Shown piece after piece: positions 1-6,120 of a stretch of 7,986 nt of DNA. The position numbers and the translations under genes were made by a program. The notes beneath the pieces are model-generated. The model saw nothing but the letters and a program-made list of their open reading frames with translations. It had not been told where the DNA came from and did not search any database. The stretch comes from Bifidobacteriaceae bacterium (lineage in GTDB: Bacteria > Actinomycetota > Actinomycetes > Actinomycetales > WQXJ01), in contig JAITJY010000139.1 in the NCBI GenBank assembly GCA_031278675.1, positions 1-7,986 on the forward strand. The letters run 5' to 3'. Every line of letters starts with the position of its first letter. Positions within the stretch are counted from its first letter, which is position 1.

Positions 1-171
1 GGACCCCGAACCCCACCACACAAACTCTCGCCGCTTCGCTCCGAGATTTTGCGGGGACCCCGAACCCCACCCCACAAACTCTCGCCGCTTCGCTCCGAGA
101 TTTTGCGGGGACCCCGAACCCCACCCCACAAACTCTCGCCGCTTCGCTCCGAGAGTTTGCGGGGACCCCGA
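1..171. repeat. Tandem 54-bp hairpin repeat, three copies plus a fragment
   Basis: Copies begin at 1, 55 and 109 with a period of exactly 54 bp. A partial fourth copy starts at 163 and decays after about nine bases. Each copy carries an inverted repeat, CAAACTCTCG, an 11-nt loop, then CGAGAGTTTG. It is perfect in copy 3 (129-138 with 150-159); copies 1 and 2 have one arm mismatch (CGAGATTTTG). Flanking CCCCA and GCGGGG extend the stem to about 14 bp with one mismatch. No start codon with a ribosome site lies inside, so this is a non-coding palindromic repeat cluster of the general REP/BIME kind. The array touches the window edge and may continue leftwards. Confidence 0.92.
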
Positions 172-210
172 GGAGGCGAAACTCGGCTCAGGTGAAAAGA
201 TCTCGGCTAC

Positions 211-234
211 CTAGTGGGTCTAGTGGGTCTAGGG
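211..234. repeat. Short 9-bp tandem repeat before the epimerase gene
   Basis: CTAGTGGGT occurs at 211-219 and 220-228, followed by a partial CTAGGG at 229-234. It sits directly upstream of the start codon at 242/245, and the purine-rich end (AGGG, GGTGGG) is the only ribosome-binding candidate for that gene. It also supplies the in-frame TAG at 230-232 that limits the N-terminus. Confidence 0.6.
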
Positions 235-241
235 ATGGTGG

Positions 242-853
242 GTGATGCGGCTCGCGTGCTCACTGTGGAATGCGGCCGGACCGGGCGCGTTGGCCGAGGC
301 GCGCCGAATGGTGGCCGCAGGCGTTGACCTGTTCCACTGGGACCGTTCTGACGGGACGATGGCGTCTCCGGGAGGTTTTACGGCGGCGGAAGCGCGCGGC
401 ATCGGCCTTGGGGTGGGCGCGGCGGCCGAAGCCCATCTGATGCTGGCGCGACCGATGGAGGAACTCGATCTGTGGCTGGAGTTTTGTGAACTGGTGGTGG
501 TGCACGTCGAGGCGACGGATGCGGCGGCGGCGCTCCAGCGCATCGAGGCGGCTGGGCGGTGCGGTGGGCTGGCGGTGGCGCCCGGGACGCCGCTGGCGGC
601 GCTACCTTCCACCTACCGGGGTCCGGTCTTGGTCATGTCGGTGATCCCGGGCCAAGCTGGAGGCGCCTTCCAGGCCGGAACGGCGGCGCGTGTCGCGGCT
701 CTGGCACCACGTGGCCTGGTTGGCGTGGACGGCGCTGTGACCCTAGAACGGTGGGCTGACCTGCGGCGTTCCGGCGCCCGCTGGGCGGTCAGCGGCACCG
801 ACCTGTTGGCCCGGCCCAACCCGCCGGCCTGGCGAGAAGCGCCTGCGGCCTAA
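242..853 (+). CDS. rpe: Ribulose-phosphate 3-epimerase family protein (divergent)
   Basis: This 203-residue protein looks like a TIM-barrel pentulose-5-phosphate 3-epimerase, which interconverts ribulose 5-phosphate and xylulose 5-phosphate in the cytoplasm; the family is usually about 215-230 residues. The four family metal ligands can be placed: H32 and D34 in HWDRSDG (family HxDVMDG), H65 in AHLML, and D163 in VGVDGAV. VVVHVEAT (85-92), APGTPLAAL (113-121), MSVIPG (132-137) and SGTDLL (184-189) match later barrel strands. The phosphate-loop consensus MSVNPGFGGQ is altered to MSVIPGQAGG (132-141), and the N-terminal PSILSAD region is only weakly kept as CSLWNA, so substrate preference may differ (for example an allulose-phosphate-type epimerase). 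Starts are limited to GTG 242 or ATG 245, because TAG lies in frame at 230. No neighbouring gene shares its strand nearby, so it is probably monocistronic. Confidence 0.82.
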   Translation: MMRLACSLWNAAGPGALAEARRMVAAGVDLFHWDRSDGTMASPGGFTAAEARGIGLGVGAAAEAHLMLARPMEELDLWLEFCELVVVHVEATDAAAALQRIEAAGRCGGLAVAPGTPLAALPSTYRGPVLVMSVIPGQAGGAFQAGTAARVAALAPRGLVGVDGAVTLERWADLRRSGARWAVSGTDLLARPNPPAWREAPAA

Positions 854-1047
854 CCCTCGTCGATCCACCGAGCCCGGGCTGCGTCAATGGCGCCGCCAAA
901 GCGCGGCCCCGTTCAAACAACTGCTCCCTACATAATCCGACGCCCCAAAAACCGGCATCACCCCAGGTCACACGCCACAAAGCACGCCAAACCCGCTAGA
1001 AACCGGGAATGCGGCGCTGGGGCGCGCTATCCATCGCGGGAGTGTGG
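854..1047. other. Intergenic stretch with no gene
   Basis: Between the stop of the epimerase gene and the doubtful ORF that begins at 1048, no convincing coding frame, RNA gene or terminator with a T-run was found. Overlapping ORFs here are short and have no ribosome site or recognisable sequence. Transcription from the left (+) and from the PPIase side (-) would converge across this stretch. Confidence 0.5.
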
Positions 1048-1530
1048 TCAGGCCCAGTGGGGTGGCACGTCGCTGAGCAGGGCTTGATCGGTGTCTTCCG
1101 GATCTCCCCAGGCTGACGGCGAATCTGCTTCAGGGCCGGGCGGGAGCACGGCCCCACCAGCGCTGGCCGCTCCGATCCTGGTGGTGGGTGCCGTGGCACG
1201 CCGTGGGCCGCGCGGGCGCGGTGGTGCCTTCGGCTTCGGCGGACTCGGTAATGGAACTGGTACTGCGGGCGGAAGAACCGGCGCGGTGCTTTGACCGACA
1301 GTGGTCATGGGCGCGCTAGCCCGCCTTGGTTGTTTAGCCCCGATCCGCCGATCCTCGCCTAGGGCGCCGCCCCAGCCAGGCACGCTGGGCGCCCCTGACT
1401 GGCCGCCCAGGCCAGGCACGCTGGGCGCCCCTGACTGGCCGGGCAGGCCAGGCACGCTCATCGCGTCCGTCTGGTGCTGCTCGCTACGGCGATCCTCGGT
1501 GGACCCAGGGTTAGTGCCGCACGCCTTCAC
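1048..1530 (-). CDS. Doubtful proline-rich hypothetical ORF
   Basis: A 160-codon open frame starts with GTG at 1530, 11 nt after the PPIase stop, and ends with TGA at 1048. The product is unrecognised and low-complexity. It carries 2.5 copies of a 12-residue repeat (SVPGLGGQSGAP) near residues 25-54, then a proline/arginine-rich stretch, and has no signal peptide or membrane segment. It is on the same strand as the PPIase and regulator genes, so it could be a third operon member. Against this, no Shine-Dalgarno sequence precedes the start, codon third positions are only moderately GC-biased in the second half, and long open frames arise easily in such GC-rich repeats. The opposite strand is also open over the repeat. 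It may be an artefact. Confidence 0.22.
   Translation of the reverse strand: MKACGTNPGSTEDRRSEQHQTDAMSVPGLPGQSGAPSVPGLGGQSGAPSVPGWGGALGEDRRIGAKQPRRASAPMTTVGQSTAPVLPPAVPVPLPSPPKPKAPPRPRGPRRATAPTTRIGAASAGGAVLPPGPEADSPSAWGDPEDTDQALLSDVPPHWA
1375..1458. repeat. 36-bp minisatellite, about 2.3 copies
   Basis: GCCAGGCACGCTGGGCGCCC starts units at 1375 and 1411. A third, truncated unit starts at 1447 and diverges after GCCAGGCACGCT. The period is 36 bp, so it stays in frame: read on minus it gives SVPGLGGQSGAP repeats, read on plus it gives PGTLGAPDWPGR repeats. The first two units differ at very few positions, which points to recent duplication. The unit contains GC-rich partial palindromes such as GGGCGCCC. 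Confidence 0.88.
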
Positions 1531-1541
1531 AAACTCACAGT

Positions 1542-2141
1542 TTACTGTGGCGGCGCGCTCCGCTGCGACTCGCCCGGCGCGGCGGCCTCCTCGGCGAGCC
1601 CCTCGATGGTCACGGCCTCGATCACATCCCCGATGTTCAAGGCGTGCACCACCTCAAGGCCCTCGATCACCCGGCCGAAGACGGTGTACTGGCTGTCGAA
1701 CTGGGGCTGGACAGCCAGCGAGAAGTAGAACTGCGAACTGCCGGAATCCGGCTCGGAGCCGTGGGCCATCACCAGCGAACCGTCGAGATGCTGGTTGCGC
1801 GGGTTGTTTTCCCATTCGTCAATGATGCGGTGACGCGCTGTGCCGGTTCCGGGATGTATGCCGTGCAGCACGCCCCGGACGGCGGCGTGCACCTGCGCTG
1901 GACCGAGTCCCCGGGTCACGGGGCAGCCCCCCACGACCACTGAGTCGGCCTTCTTGGCGTGGAACTTCAGCCCATCGTAAAATCCGCGCGTCGCCAACTC
2001 GACGAAGTTTCCAACGGTCACCGGTGCCTCTTGCCCAAACAACTCCACGATCACAAGGCCCCGCGAGGTCCGTATGCGGGCGTGCTCCGAGCCGGTGGGC
2101 GTATAGGCAGGCGTGTGCAGCGGCAGTTCTAGGCGGGTCAT
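1542..2141 (-). CDS. Cyclophilin-type peptidyl-prolyl isomerase-like protein with altered active site
   Basis: This 199-residue protein has the cyclophilin fold without a signal peptide, so it should be cytoplasmic. Recognisable blocks are IRTSRGLVIVELF (23-35), APVTVGNFVELATRGFYDG (39-57), VVGGCP (69-74), SLVMAHGSEPDSGSSQFYFSL (122-142) and YTVFGRVIEGLEVV (152-165). The family normally isomerises Xaa-Pro peptide bonds. Here the key positions are changed: the catalytic Arg of FHR is A62 (FHAKK), the Gln of QGGD is V70 (VGGC), and the Asn of MAN is H127 (MAHG). Fold and Q137-F138 are kept. It may therefore be a weak enzyme or a binding protein. ATG 2141 follows a good GAGAGGA ribosome site about 7 nt away, and lies 2 nt after the regulator's stop, so the two genes are very probably co-transcribed. 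Confidence 0.87.
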   Translation of the reverse strand: MTRLELPLHTPAYTPTGSEHARIRTSRGLVIVELFGQEAPVTVGNFVELATRGFYDGLKFHAKKADSVVVGGCPVTRGLGPAQVHAAVRGVLHGIHPGTGTARHRIIDEWENNPRNQHLDGSLVMAHGSEPDSGSSQFYFSLAVQPQFDSQYTVFGRVIEGLEVVHALNIGDVIEAVTIEGLAEEAAAPGESQRSAPPQ

Positions 2142-2143
2142 GG

Positions 2144-3799
2144 CTAGGTCCTCTCGTGGTTGTTGTTTTCCGGGCTGGAGCTTTCGATCAGGTCGATCAG
2201 CTCTTGTTGCTTATGGACGCCCAGCTTGGCGTACACACGCTCGATATGCGTGCGCGCCGTGCCGTTGGCGATGGTGAGTTCGCGCGCGATGATCACAAGT
2301 GTCCGGCCGCGCGCCAGCAGGGCGAGCACCTCTGCCTCGCGGGCGGTCAGGCGGTACTGGCTCGCCACCTGCCCGCAGGCGTGGTCCAGGGACGGAGAGC
2401 CCAAGCTTTGCGCCGTCGGTCCACCAGCGCTGGTACCCGTTTTGCCGCCGATGCCGTCCGGGGCGCCCGCGTTGCCCTCACCTTCGGCCTCGGCCGCCCC
2501 ATGGCCGCGTTCGGCGAACAGCGAGCCGGCCAGGGCCAGCACTGTCCCTTCGGGGATCACCAGGAACGCCACCAGCACTAGCGCGACCATGCACAGCAGG
2601 ACCATGCTTGTGGCCTGCGTGACGTCGTCCATCAAGAAGTGCACCAACGTCTCGCCGAAGAGATTCCCCAGCGCCATCCCGATGAACGTAAACGCGACTC
2701 CTAGGCTGAAAACCCTGAACTGCCGGTCCCCCTCGCGTCGCGCGACATCGGCGAACAGTATCCACGAGAGGATGTCGAAGAACTCGTAACCCATGTTGAT
2801 GAGCAGCAGCGACGTGGCGGCGTGGCTATCGATGAACAGCGCAAGCACCGCGAAACCCATCATCATCAACGGGAGGCTGAGCCGGTAGGTCAGCGTCACG
2901 TTGAAGCGTTCCTTGAGCGCGGCCGCAAGGATGAGGAAGGTGACCCCCACAACGATGAGTGCAAAGAGCACGCTGCCGCCGAAGAGCGCGAAAGGTCCGG
3001 CGTCTGCCAAGGGCAAGGCGTCGAAGGAACGGCAGATGAACGAGAACACCAAGATGGAGAACATCAGCTTCCACACAGCCGAATCAAAGCCCCTGTCCAA
3101 CACTCTTGGGGCGCGCGGGTCGCGCGCCACCCCGTCGCGCCCCGAGTCATCCGGGCGCTCAACCCCGGTGTCCGTTGTGTCGGTTGGGTGCTGTTCGTCG
3201 TGGTTGGCCGTCTCGGGGCAGGCCAGTGCGGGGCGTCGCCGCAGCAGTTGCTGGCCAAAACGTGCCCCGTCAACTTCAAGGACCAAGAGGACAAAGGATA
3301 TGACGGGAAGAATGAACAGCGCCAAGAGCGTCGTCTCGCTGTTGGAGAGTGCGACCACCACGGCTGTGAGTATCGCGGCGGCCGGCGCAACGGTCAGGGA
3401 GAAGCGAGGTGGATTGGTGGCAAAGCGCTCGCCCCACAGCACTTGCAGCAATCCGGCGCCCACGCCGCCAACCGTCCAGCTAAACAGGAGCGCGCCCCAG
3501 GAGCCCAGCCACAGTGCGCAGGGCAAAAGCAACGAACCGGCCAGGAGAAATACTGCGGTGACGCGGAACAGCTTAAGGCGCAGATAGCGTGTGCCGCGCT
3601 GGAAGCGCCGCGCGAACGGTGGTACGGCCAACGCGGCGAGTGCTCCAGCGACCAAGAACGCCCAGGAGTCGGCGAACCTGGGTCTGACCAGGGGAATCGA
3701 GAGGCTAAAGACTATCCACGCCCGGCACAATCCGAAGCCGAGAATAGACACCAAGTAGCCAAAGGACGTGTCTTGCCCGCGCGCATCGTCCCCCGCCAT
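2144..3799 (-). CDS. Twelve-TM membrane protein with C-terminal LuxR helix-turn-helix
   Basis: This 551-residue protein joins an MFS-like membrane domain to a DNA-binding domain. I count about 12 hydrophobic segments, roughly residues 15-37, 44-61, 78-97, 100-120, 133-151, 155-174, 242-260, 270-294, 304-323, 327-349, 362-383 and 395-415. A long polar loop (176-241) splits them 6+6, as in MFS carriers. A Gly/Ala-rich linker (430-480) leads to a LuxR/FixJ-type HTH at about 483-541 (LTAREAEVLALLARGRT, TARTHIERVYAKLGV). There is no receiver domain, so the membrane part probably senses a ligand. Such proteins are typical of Eggerthellaceae and are often encoded beside reductase genes, as here, divergent from the flavoprotein at 4364. 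The frame is open back to a TTG at 3964, but that extension is Gly-rich with no family match. ATG 3799 begins just before the first TM region and has GGGGGAG about 13 nt upstream, so it is preferred. Confidence 0.9.
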   Translation of the reverse strand: MAGDDARGQDTSFGYLVSILGFGLCRAWIVFSLSIPLVRPRFADSWAFLVAGALAALAVPPFARRFQRGTRYLRLKLFRVTAVFLLAGSLLLPCALWLGSWGALLFSWTVGGVGAGLLQVLWGERFATNPPRFSLTVAPAAAILTAVVVALSNSETTLLALFILPVISFVLLVLEVDGARFGQQLLRRRPALACPETANHDEQHPTDTTDTGVERPDDSGRDGVARDPRAPRVLDRGFDSAVWKLMFSILVFSFICRSFDALPLADAGPFALFGGSVLFALIVVGVTFLILAAALKERFNVTLTYRLSLPLMMMGFAVLALFIDSHAATSLLLINMGYEFFDILSWILFADVARREGDRQFRVFSLGVAFTFIGMALGNLFGETLVHFLMDDVTQATSMVLLCMVALVLVAFLVIPEGTVLALAGSLFAERGHGAAEAEGEGNAGAPDGIGGKTGTSAGGPTAQSLGSPSLDHACGQVASQYRLTAREAEVLALLARGRTLVIIARELTIANGTARTHIERVYAKLGVHKQQELIDLIESSSPENNNHERT

Positions 3800-3868
3800 G
3801 CGCCCAACTGTACTCCCCCGGCTGCCGCCTAAAGCACCCTCGGCTGCCCCGCTGACCTGCCCTCGCCG

Positions 3869-3897
3869 CCCTCCCTCCCCACCCGCCCCACCCTCCC
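3869..3897 (-). promoter_or_regulatory. Seven-run G-quadruplex motif in the probable LuxR 5' leader
   Basis: On the minus strand this 29-nt stretch consists of seven runs of three or four G, each separated by one nucleotide (A, T, C, T, A, A in order from 3897 down to 3869). Four runs with single-nucleotide loops already make a very stable parallel quadruplex. The G-rich strand is the coding strand of the regulator, about 70 nt before its ATG at 3799. It could therefore form in the mRNA leader if transcription starts further upstream, or in the DNA at the promoter. The function is inferred only. Confidence 0.7.
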
Positions 3898-3998
3898 TGG
3901 CCGCCTCGCTGAATGCAAGTCCCAGATCGCCGGGATTGGTCCAACCGCCGGCGCCGCCAAACAACTGGCGCGACTCCAGCCCAAAATCCCCGGGGCCA

Positions 3999-4019
3999 CC
4001 GACTTTGGTAAAAGCCCTG
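3999..4019. repeat. 21-bp segment shared with 7926-7946
   Basis: CCGACTTTG and AAAGCCCTG, separated by 3 nt, occur here and again in the same orientation at 7926-7946; 19 of 21 positions match. One copy is in the divergent regulatory region, the other is beyond the right-hand repeat array. It may be a dispersed intergenic repeat or a shared protein-binding site. Confidence 0.5.
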
Positions 4020-4041
4020 CTCCACTACCATTTCACCGGAA

Positions 4042-4070
4042 TCGGAAAGGCCATCGGATGGAGAATCCGA
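4042..4070. promoter_or_regulatory. Candidate operator: three TCGGA half-sites phased by 12 bp
   Basis: TCGGA lies at 4042-4046 and 4054-4058, and its reverse complement TCCGA at 4066-4070. The last two form a perfect inverted repeat, TCGGAT, 5 nt, ATCCGA (4054-4070). Starts are spaced exactly 12 bp. A further ATCCGAT is at 4176-4182. The location, between the LuxR gene and its presumed target, suits a regulator site, but nothing ties it to this LuxR protein directly. Confidence 0.35.
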
Positions 4071-4269
4071 CCCCCTGCGAGCAGGGCAAACACGGCTTCC
4101 GAGTTGCAAGCGGCGCGGCATTGTTCGGTTCTGTGACCCGCCGCGCCCGGCACCGGTCAGCCACCCCGGCAAGAAATCCGATCCACAATCAGATGTCCCT
4201 GCGCCCGCGGCGCTCTAGGCTCGCTGAAATACGGCTCTTGGAGGGGCGACTCTCCGAGGGACGGCTAAG

Positions 4270-4290
4270 GCCCGGGGGCGGAACCCGGGC
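4270..4290 (+). promoter_or_regulatory. Leader hairpin upstream of the reductase gene
   Basis: GCCCGGG (4270-4276), a 7-nt loop and CCCGGGC (4284-4290) form a perfect 7-bp all-GC stem ending 73 nt before the reductase ATG. There is no T-run, so it is not a classic terminator. It could protect the 5' end or modulate translation. Confidence 0.45.
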
Positions 4291-4351
4291 GCAGATCGAG
4301 GGGTCCGGCGTGCGCAGAAGGGCGCGGACCGGCCTCCAGCAGGACAGAATT

Positions 4352-4357
4352 AGGAGG
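4352..4357 (+). promoter_or_regulatory. Ribosome binding site that fixes the reductase start
   Basis: AGGAGG lies 6 nt before ATG 4364. The reading frame is open back to 4058, but this near-perfect site and the Tat signal that begins shortly after ATG 4364 decide the start. Confidence 0.9.
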
Positions 4358-4363
4358 AACTCC

Positions 4364-6079
4364 ATGGACACGACAAATCAGACACGGAGTCAGGAGGAAG
4401 GCCGCGACTTGTCGCTCTCGCGACGCGGCTTTCTCAGGGGAGCGGCGTTGGCAGGGGCGACAGGCGCCGGATTAGTTGCCAGCTCGGCTCTCTTCGGCTG
4501 CTCGGACAACAGCACTGGAGGGGACGGAGCTGTCGCGAGCACCGATTGGTTGCCGGAGACCTGGGACCACGAGTGCGACATCCTCGTCATCGGCTACGGT
4601 GGCGCCGGGATGTGGGCCGCGCTGATCGGCGCTGACGAGTGCGACCAAGACGTGCTGGTGCTGGAGAAGGCACCCGAGCGCGGCGGTGGCAACAGCTCCG
4701 TCAACAACGGCGAGTGGGCCATTGTCGAGGCAGACAAAGCGGAGCTGTTCAAGGACTACATCCGCGCCTTCACACACGGCCAGACCCCCGATCCGATGAT
4801 CGAGGCTTGGGTGGACGAAGCTGTCCGCAACACCGAGTACGCCGACAAGTATGGCATGAGCTACGAGGTGGTAGAGGTGGCTCTGGCCGGGTCCATCCCG
4901 GAGTACTACTTCCTCGACAACGAGGCGTACAAAGGTTCGCAGAAGCTCTCCTCAATCGACGGCTTCGGTATGCGCAGCTTCCACGAACTCGACGCGAAGC
5001 GTGAGGAATTGGGCGTCGAAGTCCTCTTCTCATGCCACGACGAGCGGCTCATCCAGAATCCCGAGACCAAGGAGATCGTTGGCGCGTGGACCAAGATAGG
5101 GGACGATGCCGCCGAGAAGGCCGTCAAAGCACGCAAGGCCGTTATCCTCACGTTGGGCGGCTTCGAGTTCAACGAGGAGCTGAAGAACACCTATCTCAAG
5201 TGCTATCCCTTCAAGTTCGAGGGCTGGCAGTTCAACACTGGCGACGGCATCAAGATGGTTGAGGACGTGGGCGCCAAGCTGTGGCACATGGACATGACCA
5301 TCTCGATGTACTCGATGTGGACGCGGGACCCGGAGTTCGACTTCTCCATCTTGTGCTTCCCGCCATCGTTCTCCTACTTCAACATCAACCGGCTGGGGAG
5401 GCGCTACGTCGACGAGAACAAGATGGGTTCGCCGCATAACGGCTGGCACACGCTGCTGCACTTCGACGACGACATCGACGACTACGACCGCATTCCCAGT
5501 TGGTGCGTCTTCGACCAGACCTGTTTTGACTCCGGCAAGTTCTCGACGAGCCAGGGCGACTGGTTTGAGTGTGGGAACTTCACGACTGACCTGCCGGATA
5601 GCATCCGCGCCTGGGATGGCTGGAGCCAGGACAACAAGCCTGAGTTGGAACGCGGCTGGATCCTCCAGGGCGCCACTCTTGACGAGTTGGGCGCGAAGAT
5701 GAAGGAATTCGATCACTGGATGGATATCGACGCGCTCAAGGCGACCTTTGCCGAGTATCAAGAGTTCTGTGCCGCGGGCCGGGATGCGCGCTTTGACCGC
5801 AGCCAGGAGACCCTTGTCGCCCTCGACGGTGGTCCGTATTACGCGTACGCCATCTATCCCGGGTCTTGCTCAACCCTCGGTGGACCGATGAAGAACGAGC
5901 ACGGCCAGGTCCTAGACCCCGCGCTCAACGTCATCCCGCGTCTGTATGCCGCTGGTTGCTTCGGCAACTTCCAGAGTCACTCCTATGGCATCACCGGTGG
6001 CAACAACGGCGAGAACATGGTGTGGGGACGCATCAGCGCGCGTCACGCCGCTGGGCTTGAGAACTGGGACGCCGCCTAG
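4364..6079 (+). CDS. Tat-exported FAD-dependent reductase, fumarate reductase flavoprotein superfamily
   Basis: This 571-residue protein is a FrdA/Fcc3/UrdA-type flavoprotein, expected to reduce an organic electron acceptor outside the cytoplasmic membrane. It begins with a twin-arginine signal, SRRGFLR (19-25) and a hydrophobic stretch to about 44, then LFGC (43-46), a possible though non-standard lipobox. The FAD Rossmann motif is GYGGAG (77-82) with E101 in VLVLEK. GGGNSSVNNG (107-116) is the usual FAD loop. LTLGGFEFN (262-270), TGDGIKM (292-298), and the C-terminal LGGPMKNEHGQVLD (505-518) and IPRLYAAG (524-531) complete the superfamily signature. An Arg in NRLGRRYVDE (R346/R347) fits the proton-donating Arg of fumarate reductases. 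The HPT, HHTMGG and C-terminal ANRLGG fumarate-binding blocks are replaced (WHMDMT, CSTLGGP, SYGITGGNNG), so the substrate is probably not fumarate. The cytochrome gene at 6513 is the likely electron donor. No heme motif is present in the protein itself. Confidence 0.92.
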   Translation: MDTTNQTRSQEEGRDLSLSRRGFLRGAALAGATGAGLVASSALFGCSDNSTGGDGAVASTDWLPETWDHECDILVIGYGGAGMWAALIGADECDQDVLVLEKAPERGGGNSSVNNGEWAIVEADKAELFKDYIRAFTHGQTPDPMIEAWVDEAVRNTEYADKYGMSYEVVEVALAGSIPEYYFLDNEAYKGSQKLSSIDGFGMRSFHELDAKREELGVEVLFSCHDERLIQNPETKEIVGAWTKIGDDAAEKAVKARKAVILTLGGFEFNEELKNTYLKCYPFKFEGWQFNTGDGIKMVEDVGAKLWHMDMTISMYSMWTRDPEFDFSILCFPPSFSYFNINRLGRRYVDENKMGSPHNGWHTLLHFDDDIDDYDRIPSWCVFDQTCFDSGKFSTSQGDWFECGNFTTDLPDSIRAWDGWSQDNKPELERGWILQGATLDELGAKMKEFDHWMDIDALKATFAEYQEFCAAGRDARFDRSQETLVALDGGPYYAYAIYPGSCSTLGGPMKNEHGQVLDPALNVIPRLYAAGCFGNFQSHSYGITGGNNGENMVWGRISARHAAGLENWDAA

Positions 6080-6101
6080 GCCGGTGTTGAACAACACCGG
6101 C
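6080..6101 (+). terminator. Hairpin directly after the reductase stop codon
   Basis: GCCGGTGTTG (6080-6089) and CAACACCGGC (6092-6101) are perfect inverted arms starting one base after the TAG. No T-run follows, so it may terminate weakly, or instead protect the reductase mRNA end while allowing read-through into the cytochrome gene. Confidence 0.45.
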
Positions 6102-6120
6102 TGACCGTGCCCGCGCAGGC

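Larger units (their letters stand above)
3800..4363. other. Divergent regulatory region between LuxR regulator and reductase
   Basis: This 564-bp stretch separates the two divergent starts and must hold both promoters. No -35/-10 pair stood out. What can be seen is a G-quadruplex tract (3869-3897), a 21-bp segment repeated near the right end of the window (3999-4019), three phased TCGGA half-sites (4042-4070), another ATCCGAT at 4176-4182, a leader hairpin (4270-4290) and the reductase ribosome site (4352-4357). Open frames across it lack ribosome sites. Between 3917 and 3996 two loosely similar 17-bp segments (at 3918 and 3978; 13 of 17 match) hint at an old 60-bp duplication. Confidence 0.6.

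Noticed and set aside
1301..1825. Plus-strand ORF across the 36-bp repeat and the PPIase 3' end
   Set aside because: It overlaps the recognised PPIase on the other strand, has arginine/proline-rich shadow composition and no ribosome site.
2822..3832. Long plus-strand ORF opposite the LuxR gene
   Set aside because: It is the complement of membrane-segment codons, is rich in Gln/Glu/Arg with no motif, and the minus-strand frame is clearly the real one.
3800..3964. N-terminal extension of the LuxR protein to TTG 3964
   Set aside because: The added 55 residues are low-complexity Gly/Ala encoded largely by the G-run tract, and ATG 3799 fits the family start just before the first membrane segment.
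4058..4363. N-terminal extension of the flavoprotein to 4058
   Set aside because: A near-perfect AGGAGG and the Tat signal place the start at ATG 4364; an extension would bury the export signal.
5030..5761. Minus-strand ORF inside the flavoprotein gene
   Set aside because: It is a shadow of a well-recognised coding region, with no ribosome site or recognisable domain.
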